Source of the DNA: Rutidosis leptorrhynchoides
Taxonomy: Eukaryota; Streptophyta; Magnoliopsida; Asterales; Asteraceae
Length of the DNA: 64,000 nt
Reading direction: 5' to 3'
Assembly: GCF_046630445.1 (NCBI RefSeq)
Contig: NC_092335.1
Location: 3,408,001-3,472,000 of the forward strand
The position numbers and the translations under genes are program-made. Below are positions 22,601 through 33,047 of the stretch, in pieces. Each line of letters starts with the position of its first letter. The stretch's first letter is position 1. The notes under the pieces are model-generated. The model made no database searches and had not been told where the DNA came from. It saw only the letters and a program-made list of their open reading frames with translations.

Positions 22601-24064
22601 AATTCAAAATTAATTTAACTTGGAACACACCCAAATCGGTTAAAGTACTATTCCATCCCCCACCACCAGATCTTAGAGAGTACTTGTGAAAAACCCGATT
22701 GCTTCGGATTAATTTGATAACACATTTTTAAGAGCAATTTGTTTTGATTTTTATAAATTCATTTAATTAATCGTTTAATGTGAATTAATGGGTCAAAATC
22801 TAATTTGACTATAAGGTCACTCCCTATTGTAACTAAACTATTCATCCTCTTAATCTTCCACATCAGCGCCACATCAACACCAATATCCTATAACTAACTC
22901 ATAACTAAACACTCCCTATCATGGCTAAAACAATACTCCTCTTAATATACAACGTACAAGCAATAAAGCATTAAGTTCAACAATAAAAAAAAATCAGTGG
23001 GACCCACAATTCCTATAACTAACCTAAACACTTCCATTAAATCCATGGTGAGTGCGGGTAACTAACGCGAGTAATTAAGCCGTGCCTATGGTTCATTACG
23101 GGTAACTACGGGTAATAAGCGGATAATGACGGATAATGAAACCATAGGGAGTGGTCTAAACATCGATCAAAGTTAAAATTAGTCAACATTTTAACATAAT
23201 TTAAATTAATACTATAGAGTTTTTGAATATAATGAACAATTTTAGACAATTATTTAAAAAAACATTTATGTTTAAGGTTTTATTCTATATTTACACATAT
23301 AATTTTTGAATTTTAATAATAAAGTACGATACTATTAATCCTCGATTATTCTCCTAATTGTCAATTACTTCTTACGGTCCCGACCGATTAAACCCGAAAT
23401 AGCAAATTTTGCAACCTTGCTTCTTACTACCACGGAGTATTAATTTAGCAGTGTTAATTATTAACTTTATTTTATTTGAAAAAAATCATCCAACTTGTAA
23501 AAAATAATTTATATTTGTATACATGTCAAAATTAATTCAAAAATGATCCAATTTAGAAGTTTTTTTTCTGCTTCTTTTTATTTTGAAAAGCCAGCTTTTA
23601 TTAACCATCCAATTTATAAAATTTATTAGTAATATACAAAATAAAAAATAATAATTGTATTTACAAAAACTGATATTGATATTTGATATATACCATCAAA
23701 TTCAAATTTTAATTTAATTTGAAACATACAAAGGGGAATCTAAAATTACAGGACGTACCAGGTAAGCCCGAAATGTCGATTGTATCTTAACGGCCGCCAC
23801 TCCCCGCAACCGTTCACCGTCGTAATACGCTCTGCTACCGTAACCACCGCCGCTTGTCAATCTTACAACCTCCGCCGCTGCATGCGCCGCTGCATGCGCC
23901 GCCGCAAGAGCCGCCTCGGCTACAGCAGCCGTGGCTGCCGCCACTGCTATAGCGTGTTTGTTGTCATCAGATTGTTTTCCGTACGATTGATTTTCCGGTG
24001 GTGGTCTTTTAGAAGATTTTTTGCCACCGAAAAGAGACCGAAACCACTTAGTCGTTTTACCCAT
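19640..24064 (-). CDS. IQ67-domain (IQD) calmodulin-binding protein, three exons
   Basis: Exons on the minus strand: 24064-23759, 20449-20246 and 20158-19640, all GT-AG, about 342 residues. The protein starts MGKTTKWFRSLFGGKKSSK, the usual basic IQD N-terminus, then an Ala-rich stretch. The IQ67 domain spans the exon 1/2 junction (KIQSTFRAYL + ARRALKALKG), as known for IQD genes, with further IQ and hydrophobic calmodulin-binding repeats (LVKLQALVRGHIVRKQ, MLRRMQAMARLQARA). A DUF4005 region lies near the end (MASTQSSQARVRSLSAPRQR). IQD proteins are plant scaffold proteins that bind calmodulin and often microtubules or the plasma membrane. Intron 1 is 3.3 kb and contains MITEs. The second intron is 87 bp, a multiple of three without stops, so retention would add 29 residues. 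The exon 3 acceptor is chosen because the alternative one gives an immediate stop. Confidence 0.9.
20994..21447. mobile_element. Mutator-type MITE in IQD intron 1
   Basis: A 454-bp element flanked by the perfect direct repeat TATTTGGTGTA at 20983-20993 and 21448-21458 (9-11 bp, Mutator-like). Long, imperfect inverted ends pair; for example CCAATCAAAG...GGCGC near 21040 mirrors the segment near 21380. Inside are about seven copies or variants of the 16-bp palindrome CAATCACATGTGATTG. No coding capacity. Confidence 0.8.
21067..21374. repeat. Cluster of CACATGTG-centred palindromes
   Basis: CAATCACATGTGATTG or close variants at 21067, 21181, 21204, 21234, about 21306, 21328 and 21359. CACATGTG contains CANNTG and CATGTG cores of the kind bound by plant bHLH and NAC factors (established knowledge); binding here is inference. 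Confidence 0.75.
21830..22150. repeat. Degenerate GAGCTCG-rich repeat
   Basis: Both ends carry motifs such as GAGCTCGAACTCAA and CTCAAATCGAGCTC in partly inverted arrangement, resembling eroded non-autonomous plant DNA transposons. Ends and target duplication are not resolved. Confidence 0.35.
22815..23156. mobile_element. Tourist (PIF/Harbinger)-type MITE in IQD intron 1
   Basis: Inverted ends GGTCACTCCCTAT (left) and GACCACTCCCTAT (right, reverse complement) enclose 342 bp. They are flanked by TAA on both sides (22812-22814, 23157-23159). The TAA duplication and size fit Tourist-like MITEs. Confidence 0.75.
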
Positions 24065-24243
24065 TAAACATAATCAACGCTTCTACTATCTATATTTGTA
24101 TTTGGGAGAGTGATTTTGTTGTGAGCAAAAAATAAAAAATGGGAGAATGAAGAATGAGTAATGGGTTTAAAAACGCGGACTTGTGGGCACTGAGCAGTGA
24201 AGTATTTGGGCGCTAGTTCAAAATTTAGGGCCAATATTTGGGG

Positions 24244-24286
<43 letters not shown>

Positions 24287-25845
24287 GTACGACTTTTGTG
24301 ACAGATCATGAATCAAGTTGTCGGTCCACACGGACTGACTAAAAACCCAACACAAGTCTTCAAAACTAAAAAACACAACATATTTAATTTAATTTATTCA
24401 ATTTAATCAAACACTCTAAATGACATGGTTTATTTTTTTTAACGGGATATCTACATTGAATACTCTCATTTGTCACCCACACACGCGTTAAAAGAAAACT
24501 CATTTCGCGACGATGTTGGCAGCACCATTGAAGGTTGAGAAAACCCCCGGAGACCTTCTCAAATCGCATTGATATTCGCAGTACCATCAAAGGTTGGAAA
24601 CTCCCTGTTTGGAGTGAGGATTGAACATGGTTTATTAATTAGATTTTTTTTTTTTGATTGTTCCTTGTATTATACCTTATATTACTAACAGCGTCCTTCG
24701 AATTTTTTTTTACCTTTGAAATCCTTTACTTACCAAAAATTTGCAATCAACATCCCCGTCTAACTTTCATTAAATAAGTTTGTTAAGTCATTACATGTGA
24801 GGGTAAATTCGTCTTTTGGCCCCTCAACTTCATCTTCATCTTCGTCACTAACACATTATAAATAAAAAAAATTCAAACACAAAAAAACTCAAAATCCAAT
24901 CCAAAACCTCCAAATCCAAATACTTATTTTTCTTTTTTTTTGAAATTCATACCTAACATACATTTTTTCTTAAAAGATCATAAACCCTAAGTTAACTAAT
25001 CAATCAAAATCAAACACATAAAAAAACTCAAATTTATAAAGAGAATACACAAAATCATTATGTAAACCAACCTACCAATAAATTTTAAAGCTTTTAACTG
25101 TATTTTCAACTCGCTCAATCATCAGAGTTGAGTCTCTAACATAAAATCCATCGGAGTTTTATGTACTCGCTTCCCAGCGAGGTTTCATGAAATTTGTTGG
25201 TTCTTTGTCAAGAAATTTAAAATTGCAACTAAAAGAAACAAAATTGTAAGCTGTCACAATAAAATAACTTGAACCTTTTCAATTAAATAAACAAGATTTT
25301 GTAACACAAACCAAATTAACGACATGTATCACCAGCTTCAAAGTAACAATCCAAAAAAAATTATTACATAATCAAACAAAATCAGATTTCAAAAATAGCA
25401 TGATAATTAAACATCAACAATATGTATTAGTGTATTACCAAATTTAAATTTTTTTTCAATTCAAGAAATTAAAAACGAATATATAGTAAATTATTGCTAT
25501 ATAAGTTTACCAGATCGATATGGGTGTATTACCACATTGATATTGCTATATAAGTGTACGAAAGGATGATTTTTTATGATCGATTCGCTTAAAGCTCCAC
25601 TTTACCCGTGATTTAGATTTAGATATGAGAAAATGAGGGAAACTAAGAATTAAGGATCTAATTGATTGAAATATGAGGGGTTATAAAGAGATTTAGAAAC
25701 GTTGAATTTGGAGAGTGTGTGATTTAGTAATGTATTTATTGACCATATTTACAATTACGATTTTACATATGAAGATGTCGACCATATGGTTTTATGTTAA
25801 TTGGTTGAAGATTCAGATGAAAATTCAGATGGGGATGAAAATGTG
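24065..25845. other. Upstream region of the IQD gene
   Basis: About 1.8 kb with no recognised gene. It includes an A-run of about 36 bases at 24247-24282 and otherwise AT-rich sequence; it presumably contains the IQD promoter near 24100-24250. Confidence 0.5.
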
Positions 25846-26471
25846 AAACGACCCGGCCCTTCGTAATCCGGCCCATTTTTTCTTCTTCTTTATAATACTT
25901 TAATATTATTAACATTTAGGTCCCAACTATGTTTCAAAAACATCTTCATTACGATAGTAAGTTTAATCAACTTTAAAACATACACGACATAAGTTGAAAT
26001 ACAAAACGGGCATACAACTCACGACCCGTTTGACATAACCAAAAGGTAATCCATGACCCGACTATTTTACTTTTCAACAAAATCGAGCATGGTGATTGGG
26101 AACGCTACCCAATCCTAATCAAAAGTCTAAAGCACAATCTTCTAAAGCAACCCGCAACACTAGTCCCCATGCTTACCCAAGCCGCCGCCACCATGCGAAC
26201 CTATAAAAATGTAAACAACGAGAGGGTAAGCTAACGCTTAGTGAGTGAGAATATACTACATACATATATATGCATAAAATGGACACGCCACACAATAATA
26301 ATCAAATATCACATACCGGAGCATTCAAGCATAAAAGCAAGCTAATCTAAGCATATCGTACGATCGCTATACAACAAGCTAAATAATATCAACAATGTAT
26401 GTACACCAACAACGATATGTACAACGCCAATAAGCTACACCCGAAGGGTTAGCTACATCACAACAATACAT

Positions 26472-26474
<3 letters not shown>

Positions 26475-26560
<86 letters not shown>
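26475..26560. repeat. (TA)n microsatellite
   Basis: About 43 TA units inside the LTR fragment. Confidence 0.95.
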
Positions 26561-26565
<5 letters not shown>

Positions 26566-26816
26566 AAGCGTAACCGCCCAAGGTTAACCCCTTAACCCAA
26601 TACCAAATGAAGATTGGCCGAAACTACATGAGCCTTAGTAAATCCGCACCACACGCGACTACTATCTTCATTACCATCACAACATCGAGGTTGGCCGAAA
26701 CTACACGAGCCTTAGTGAATCCGCACCACACGTGAACACTACCTCAATAAGATGACCGAATCTACACGCGTCATCGTGAATCCGCACCACACGTGACTCA
26801 CATTCCAAATCAAAAC

Positions 26817-26965
26817 TCACGCCATCGGGATTATAAAAATCCACATCATCGGGGTTACTCAACAGCAATTCATACCAATCCCACGCCATCGGGATTATAA
26901 AAATCCACATCATCGGGGTTACTCAACCGCAACTCATACCAATCCCACGCCATCGGGATTATACA
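26817..26965 (-). repeat. Tandem repeat of about 67 bp, 2.3 copies
   Basis: Units share CACGCCATCGGGATTATA, then CCACATCATCGGGGTTACTC. They lie within the LTR fragment. Confidence 0.7.
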
Positions 26966-27257
26966 CATCCACATCACAAGCCCATGTGATAACGTACACA
27001 CAAAATGTGCACTTCGCCAAAGGTGGTCAACCAAAACGCACAACCGTGCCAATTGGACCTATTACACAAGTCCATCAAATCCACCTACATGTGAAGTGAG
27101 CTCTATAGCCGAGGATCACTTCACCCAACCCGCACCCATCCTATATATACATATGCACATAGTATATTGACACTCACCTTGATGAAGATGCACTTGATTC
27201 AACTTGGGAGAACTCTGTCACCTGCATTTGTTGATGTGGATGTAACTTATCCCACAT

Positions 27258-27373
<116 letters not shown>

Positions 27374-27375
27374 GC

Positions 27376-27584
27376 AGTATTAGCCGATATATATTATAAC
27401 AAATCTTATACATATTTAGTCATCACTTGTATAGAAAGTTATATTAAGTCAAACATGTAATAGTTAGTAATGATATCATATCCCTATTATGCAGGATAGT
27501 TTGTCGGCTAAAGGTAGGGATTCTCATTGTATATATACGACAGAATGAATGGAATGAAAGCATCCAAGATTATTTTAACTCACA
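27376..27584 (+). repeat. 5' LTR of the copia element
   Basis: About 209 bp, ending ...ACTCACA directly before the primer site. It matches 32061-32269 almost base for base and contains a TATATA stretch usable as promoter. Confidence 0.9.
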
Positions 27585-27596
27585 TGGTATCAGGCC
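27585..27596 (+). other. Primer-binding site of the copia element
   Basis: TGGTATCAGGCC, an initiator tRNA-Met-type site, immediately after the left LTR. Confidence 0.8.
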
Positions 27597-27669
27597 ATCA
27601 CATCTCCATTCTCTCTGTCGACTTTCTTCTTCTTCTCCTTTGCTTTTCTGCACAAACAAAACAACAATC

Positions 27670-30600
27670 ATGAATGAAAAATTTCATCCTGCACTTTCAA
27701 TATCAAATATCAAAAACCTTATCCCTATTACTCTTGAAATCGACAAATCACAATACAATTCTTGGGCTCATCTATTCAAGTTGCACTGCAGGGCCTATGA
27801 TGTTATTGATCACATCGTTGCACCTGCTGCTGATGTATCTTCTTCCACCACTGATTCTTCTGCTGACACCACCACCAAAACTGCGTTGTGGTATCGATTA
27901 GATGCACTCGTCCTTCAATGGATCTACGCCACGATTTCCAATGATTTGATGAATCAAATTATTGAAGATGAATCCACTGCAGAAAATGCTTGGACTCGAT
28001 TGCAAAACCTCTTCCAAGACAACAAAAACTCTCCTGCACTTTATCTTCAACGGCAATTTAACACCATCCGTCTTGATGATTTTCCTAATTGTGCTGCTTA
28101 CTGCCAGGAAATAAAGGTATTGGCTGATCAACTTCGAAACGTTGGTGATAAAGTCACCGACGATCGAATGGTTCTCCAATTGATTGCCGGATTGAACGAT
28201 AATTTTGATACGGTGGGTACGTACTTCACTCAAATGGATAAGCTTCCTTCATTCTATGATGCTCGCTCGAAGCTTATCCTGGAAGAAACACGCAAGAAGA
28301 AACAAGCTATCAACAATTCATCCATCACCGACACTGTTCTCATCGCTGCTACAAATCCCAATCCCAAGCCTTCAAATACTCCTGAACCCACACAACCCAC
28401 TGATCGGCAGATCAATTACAACTTCCAATACAATAGCAACCGTGGTCGTGGTGGTCGTGGGTCTAATAGGCATCGAGGCAGGAGCAATCGAGGACGAGGT
28501 CGTCCATTTTCCCCAAATCCATCTCCTCAATGGTCTGGATATCCTCCCTGGATGTTCGCATCTCCTCATTGGACTACTAATCCTTCATGGACTGCTCCAC
28601 CATGCCCGTATCCCACTAGTACTTGGGTCAGGCCCAACAACAACTCCCACATTCAATCCACACAGGCTGGGATTTTGGGTCCGAGGCCATCACAGGCCCA
28701 TTCGGCTACTGGATCAGCTTCTGGTTATTACCCAACAGATTTGGATCAAGCTTTGCACACAATGACGCTTAATCCCCCTGACGATACATGGTACATGGAC
28801 ACCGGGGCTACTTCTCACATGACCGCATCTTCAGGTAATCTCGAGTCTTATTATCCCTTAAGGCAACGTCACAATATTGTTGTCGGTAATGGTCATGGTA
28901 TGCCAATTCATGGGTTCGGTCATTCTACCCTTTCCAACTTATCTCGTCCACTTTACTTACAAAATATCCTACACTCACCCAATCTAATTAAAAATCTTGT
29001 ATCTGTTCGTCGTTTATCAACTGATAACAACGTTTCTTTGGAATTTGATCCTTTTGGTTTTACTGTGAAGGATTTCCCGCAGGGCACGCCGGTTCTGAGA
29101 TGTAACAGTACAGGCGATCTTTATCCTATTACCAACTCCGTGCTGCATCACCTATCTAAACCTTCTACATTTGCTGCTTTTTCTCAAGACATATGGCATC
29201 ACCGTCTTGGACACCCAGGCGATGAAGTCTTACGTTCTCTTAGTAATAAAAAGTTTATTTCTTGTAATAAACTGTCTTCGAATTCTGTTTGTCAATCTTG
29301 CGTTTTTGGAAAACAAATAAAGTTACCATTTATTTCTTCATCTTCTAGTACTTTATCTCCTTTTGATATTATACACAGTGACTTATGGACATCACCGGTT
29401 CCTAGTACTGCTGGACACCGTTATTACATACTTTTCTTAGACAATCATTCTAATTTTTTGTGGACATATCCTCTTATACATAAATCTGATGTTTTTCCCA
29501 CATTTCTTGCATTCTCAAAATACATTCAAACACAATTTGGTAAACCTATTAAAAGCTTTCAATGTGATAATGGAACTGAATATAATAACAAACACTTTCA
29601 TCAATTTTGTGAACAAAATGGAATGCAATTTCGTTTTTCCTGTCCCTACTCGTCCCCACAAAATGGGAAATCCGAAAGAAAAATACGCGCTATAAACAAC
29701 ATTATGCGAACCATTCTATCCCACGGCTCTATTCCGTTAAATCTGTGGCCTCATGCACTCCAAATGGCCACATACCTCTTAAACATATTACCTACAAAAA
29801 CACTCAGTCTTCGCTCTCCTACCGAATGTCTCTACAAACGTATTCCATCCTACTCTCACTTACGCACTTTTGGGTGCTTATGTTACCCACTTCTACCTTC
29901 GCACACTCTCAATAAACTCCAACCACGTTCCATTCCATGTGTCTTTCTAGGATATCCATCTAACCATCGTGGCTATAAGTGTTATGATCTAACATCTCGA
30001 AAATTCATTGTTTCTCGAAATGTCATATTCGATGAAACTCAATTTCCTTTCACAACAATCAAACCATCAAGTCCTCCCAACTATCAAAGTCTAACTGATG
30101 CAGTTCATCCATCTTTTTATACACCACACCTTTTCTCCAAACATTCGGTTGATTCACCATCTCCTACGGCCCATTCTACTGACTCCAGCCCAACTCACAC
30201 TACTACTGTCTTTCCTACTGAGTTCACTCCACAACCTACTTCTCCTACTGGGCCATCTACCGAGCCTATTCCACCACCCATCTCACCTACGGCCCAATCA
30301 TCTGCCACCCAATCACCTATCAACTCTCCACATCCAAACTCATCTACTCCTACTTTGACTCATTCTGATCATGCCTCGACCGTTCCATCTGGAAATAATA
30401 ACTCACCCACTGACCAAAATACGCCACCCCCTACCCGTACTATTATCACTCGTAGCATGCAAGGTATCTACAAACCAAAGGTTCCCTTTAATCTCTCTTC
30501 ACTCACCTCTATCTCTCCTATTCCTCGCACACCGAAAGACGCTCTCTCCGACCCAAATTGGTACATGGCCATGGCCGATGAGTACAAAGCCTTAATGGAT

Positions 30601-32055
30601 AATAATACTTGGGTGCTTGTTCCGCAGACACCTGACATGCATGTTATTCGTAGTATGTGGATCTTTCGGCATAAATTGAAATCTGATGGTTCCCTTGAAC
30701 GATACAAAGCCCGTCTAGTAGGCGATGGGAGATCACAGACTGTTGGCATCGATTGTAATGAGACATTCAGTCCGGTTGTCAAACCGGCTACCATTCGACT
30801 TGTGTTGTCTATTGCCCTCTCAAAATCTTGGAATATCAATCAACTAGATGTAAAAAATGTCTTCCTACATGGCTCGCTTAATGAAACAGTATATATGTAT
30901 CAACCTTACGGGTTTCGAGACTCTACAAAACCAGATCACGTCTGTTTATTGAAGCGATCATTATATGGGCTGAAACAAGCTCCTCGTGCATGGTACCAAC
31001 GGTTCGCCACCTTTGCCTCATCTATTGGTTTCCATCACAGCCATTCAGACCATTCTCTTTTTGTGTATACTAGTGGAAAAGAAACTGCATATTTATTACT
31101 CTATGTCGATGATATTATACTAGTTACATCTTCAAATTCGCTACATACCACCCTAATGTCTTTATTTGCAAAGGAATTTGCCATGAAGGACTTGGGACCT
31201 CTCAGCTACTTTTTGGGAATTTCGGTCATAAAAAATGAACACGGACTATTTTTAAGCCAAGAAACATATGCCGAAGACATTATCAGCAGGGCCGGAATGA
31301 CCAGTTGCAAATCCATTAAGACGCCGGTCGATACAAATGGTAAAATGAGTACAAACGGCCCCTCATACTCAGATCCAACCGAATTCCGAAGCTTAACTGG
31401 CGCGCTTCAATATTTAACCTTCACCAGACCCGACATTTCCTATGCAGTTCAACAGATTTGTTTACACATGCATGATCCGAAAGAGTGTCACATGCAAGCC
31501 TTGCGTCGTATTATCCGGTATATTCGCGGTACTATATCTCATGGGTTACAGTTGACAAAGAGCTCCATTTCATCCTTAACTTCTTATACAGATGCCGATT
31601 GGGGTGGGTGCCCCAACACACGCCGATCCACCTCCGGCTACTGCGTATTCTTGGGAGGTAATTTAGTGTCGTGGTCAGCTAAACGCCAACCTACCGTTTC
31701 TCGCTCAAGCGCCGAGGCTGAATATCGAGGTGTAGCTAATGTTGTGTCCGAATCCTGTTGGCTTCGAAATGTTCTCTTGGAACTTCGTTGCCCCATCTCC
31801 AAAGCTACTATTGTTTTTTGTGACAACGTTAGCGCCATTTTTCTCTCTGGTAATCCCGTGCAACATCAACGCACAAAACACATAGAAATGGATATACATT
31901 TTGTTCGTGAAAAGGTCGCATGTGGCCAAGTTCGTGTTCTTCACATTCCGACACGGTTTCAGATCGCTGATATCTTTACTAAGGGTTTACCTCGTGTACT
32001 ATTTGAAGAATTCAGAACCAGTTTGAACGTCCGCTCGCTCTCCCGTTCAAACTGA
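27670..32055 (+). CDS. gag-pol: Copia gag-pol polyprotein
   Basis: About 1460 residues in one frame; the start MNEKFHPALSISNIKN is preferred over an ATG 30 bp upstream because it lies closer to the conserved gag start. Parts in order: gag (to about residue 300) ending in an Arg/Gly-rich stretch; aspartic protease with WYMDTGATSHM; integrase with an HHRLGH...CQSC zinc-binding part and D-D-E core (HSDLW, CDNGTEY, SPQNGKSERK); reverse transcriptase with LLYVDDI; RNase H with YTDADWGGC and SSAEAEYRG. These form the virus-like particle and copy and integrate the element. Length and order are normal for copia. Confidence 0.93.
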   Translation: MNEKFHPALSISNIKNLIPITLEIDKSQYNSWAHLFKLHCRAYDVIDHIVAPAADVSSSTTDSSADTTTKTALWYRLDALVLQWIYATISNDLMNQIIEDESTAENAWTRLQNLFQDNKNSPALYLQRQFNTIRLDDFPNCAAYCQEIKVLADQLRNVGDKVTDDRMVLQLIAGLNDNFDTVGTYFTQMDKLPSFYDARSKLILEETRKKKQAINNSSITDTVLIAATNPNPKPSNTPEPTQPTDRQINYNFQYNSNRGRGGRGSNRHRGRSNRGRGRPFSPNPSPQWSGYPPWMFASPHWTTNPSWTAPPCPYPTSTWVRPNNNSHIQSTQAGILGPRPSQAHSATGSASGYYPTDLDQALHTMTLNPPDDTWYMDTGATSHMTASSGNLESYYPLRQRHNIVVGNGHGMPIHGFGHSTLSNLSRPLYLQNILHSPNLIKNLVSVRRLSTDNNVSLEFDPFGFTVKDFPQGTPVLRCNSTGDLYPITNSVLHHLSKPSTFAAFSQDIWHHRLGHPGDEVLRSLSNKKFISCNKLSSNSVCQSCVFGKQIKLPFISSSSSTLSPFDIIHSDLWTSPVPSTAGHRYYILFLDNHSNFLWTYPLIHKSDVFPTFLAFSKYIQTQFGKPIKSFQCDNGTEYNNKHFHQFCEQNGMQFRFSCPYSSPQNGKSERKIRAINNIMRTILSHGSIPLNLWPHALQMATYLLNILPTKTLSLRSPTECLYKRIPSYSHLRTFGCLCYPLLPSHTLNKLQPRSIPCVFLGYPSNHRGYKCYDLTSRKFIVSRNVIFDETQFPFTTIKPSSPPNYQSLTDAVHPSFYTPHLFSKHSVDSPSPTAHSTDSSPTHTTTVFPTEFTPQPTSPTGPSTEPIPPPISPTAQSSATQSPINSPHPNSSTPTLTHSDHASTVPSGNNNSPTDQNTPPPTRTIITRSMQGIYKPKVPFNLSSLTSISPIPRTPKDALSDPNWYMAMADEYKALMDNNTWVLVPQTPDMHVIRSMWIFRHKLKSDGSLERYKARLVGDGRSQTVGIDCNETFSPVVKPATIRLVLSIALSKSWNINQLDVKNVFLHGSLNETVYMYQPYGFRDSTKPDHVCLLKRSLYGLKQAPRAWYQRFATFASSIGFHHSHSDHSLFVYTSGKETAYLLLYVDDIILVTSSNSLHTTLMSLFAKEFAMKDLGPLSYFLGISVIKNEHGLFLSQETYAEDIISRAGMTSCKSIKTPVDTNGKMSTNGPSYSDPTEFRSLTGALQYLTFTRPDISYAVQQICLHMHDPKECHMQALRRIIRYIRGTISHGLQLTKSSISSLTSYTDADWGGCPNTRRSTSGYCVFLGGNLVSWSAKRQPTVSRSSAEAEYRGVANVVSESCWLRNVLLELRCPISKATIVFCDNVSAIFLSGNPVQHQRTKHIEMDIHFVREKVACGQVRVLHIPTRFQIADIFTKGLPRVLFEEFRTSLNVRSLSRSN

Positions 32056-32060
32056 GGGGC

Positions 32061-32269
32061 TGTATTAGCCGATATATATTATAACAAATCTTATACATAT
32101 TTAGTCATCACTTGTATAGAAAGTTATATTAAGTCAAACATGTAATAGTTAGTAATGATATCATATCCCTATTATGCAGGATAGTTTGTCGGCTAAAGGT
32201 AGGGATTCTCATTGTATATATACGACAGAATGAATGGAATGAAAGCATCCAAGATTATTTTAACTCACA
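32061..32269 (+). repeat. 3' LTR of the copia element
   Basis: Begins TGTATTAGCCGATATATATT after the purine tract and ends at ACTCACA. It matches the left LTR. Confidence 0.92.
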
Positions 32270-32946
32270 GGCAGGATCAATGGGGAAGTAACCAATCGGG
32301 GGAAGCGGGGGGAAGCAAAATTTTTTTTTTTTTTTTTTTTTTTTGAAATTTTTTTTTTCCGGCATCAAGATCACACGAAAATATGAACATTTAGAAGAGA
32401 CACTTCGTGATGAATGTTATTATTTAGGCGGGAAAACGATCGAAAAAAATAACATTCAAGATAATATTGTTCGTGAAGAATATGAACGTTTTTTTTTTCA
32501 TGTTTTGTGAAGTAAAATTTAGCCCGATTTAGAGTTTAGGGTTTAGGGTTTAGGGTTTAGTGTTTTGGGTTTATTCCATAAACCCAAAACAACAAACCCT
32601 AAACCCTAAACTCTAAACCGTTCGTGTTAAAAACTCAATCTAAATCCTAAATCTAAACCCCAAATCTAAACCCTAAACCCTAAATTTCTAAACCCTAATA
32701 TCTAAACCCTATAAACCCTAATATCTAAACCCCAATAGCTAAAACCTCAAAATACGCTCGAAAAACACGATAATTGTTATATATTACTTCTTCGAGCGTT
32801 TTCCCGCCAAAATAAAAACATTTATCACAAAGTGTCTCTACTAAATGTTCATATTTTCATCTCATTTATAATGTTCGTGAACAAAGTTTTTTCAAAAAAC
32901 GAAAAAAAAAAAAAGTTTTTGCTTCCCCCCGAATGGTTAGATCCTA

Positions 32947-32950
<4 letters not shown>
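32270..32950. mobile_element. Foldback (Micron-like) element flanked by TA microsatellites, with telomere-like core
   Basis: The left arm (CAGGATCAATGGGGAAG...GGGGGAAGC, then ATATGAACATTTAGAAGAGA near 32380) is the inverted counterpart of the right arm (GCTTCCCCCC...GGATCCTACC-type sequence ending at 32950, with TCTCTACTAAATGTTCATAT near 32835). The first few bases of the left arm lie before the copia insertion at 27371-27377. The centre carries inverted runs of TTTAGGG (about 32534-32560) and CCCTAAA (32593-32720). Both outer edges abut long TA tracts (27261-27370 and 32951-33033), like the Micron elements of rice that sit in TA microsatellites. No coding capacity. Confidence 0.7.

Positions 32951-33033
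<83 letters not shown>
32951..33033. repeat. (TA)n microsatellite, right flank of foldback element
   Basis: About 41 TA units directly after the right arm of the foldback element. Confidence 0.95.
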
Positions 33034-33035
<2 letters not shown>

Positions 33036-33047
33036 TATGCTATGCTG

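Larger units (their letters stand above)
20450..23758 (-). other. Long first intron of the IQD gene
   Basis: This 3.3-kb intron contains a Mutator-type MITE (20994-21447), a degenerate repeat rich in GAGCTCG motifs (about 21830-22150), a Tourist-type MITE (22815-23156) and otherwise AT-rich sequence. No exon-like reading is recognised inside. Confidence 0.7.
25846..27190 (-). repeat. LTR fragment of a Ty3-type element (minus strand)
   Basis: Its minus strand aligns in order with the LTR at 57285-59521: the 3' end ...GGGTCGTTTCA at 25846, then the segment with ACTAAGCGTTAGCTTACCCTC (shown here as read on minus near 26225-26245), and a segment ending in AAGGTGAGTG near 27180. No primer site or gag lies beside it, so it is a solo or truncated LTR. 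It contains a TA tract (26475-26560) and a tandem repeat of about 67 bp. Confidence 0.65.
27376..32269 (+). mobile_element. Ty1/copia LTR element, looks whole and young
   Basis: The LTRs (27376-27584 and 32061-32269) are essentially identical, so the insertion is very recent. A primer site TGGTATCAGGCC follows the left LTR directly, and a purine tract (CTGAGGGG) precedes the right LTR. The direct repeat GGCAG flanks the element (27373-27377 and 32270-32274). One uninterrupted frame codes for all parts in the copia order gag-protease-integrase-RT-RNase H. Short LTRs and a total of about 4.9 kb fit the Ale-type lineage (inference). It is inserted at the left edge of a foldback element. A virus-like element described as such; no breaks seen in the frame. 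Confidence 0.93.

Noticed and set aside
23780-24067. 95-codon plus-strand frame
   Set aside because: Antisense of IQD exon 1, which has a clear IQD protein on the minus strand.
28205-28765. 186-codon frame within the copia element
   Set aside because: Alternative frame of the copia gag; low-complexity and without family resemblance.
32534-32720. Chromosome end or telomere
   Set aside because: Only a few short TTTAGGG units in inverted order inside a foldback element, with genes and transposons on both sides.
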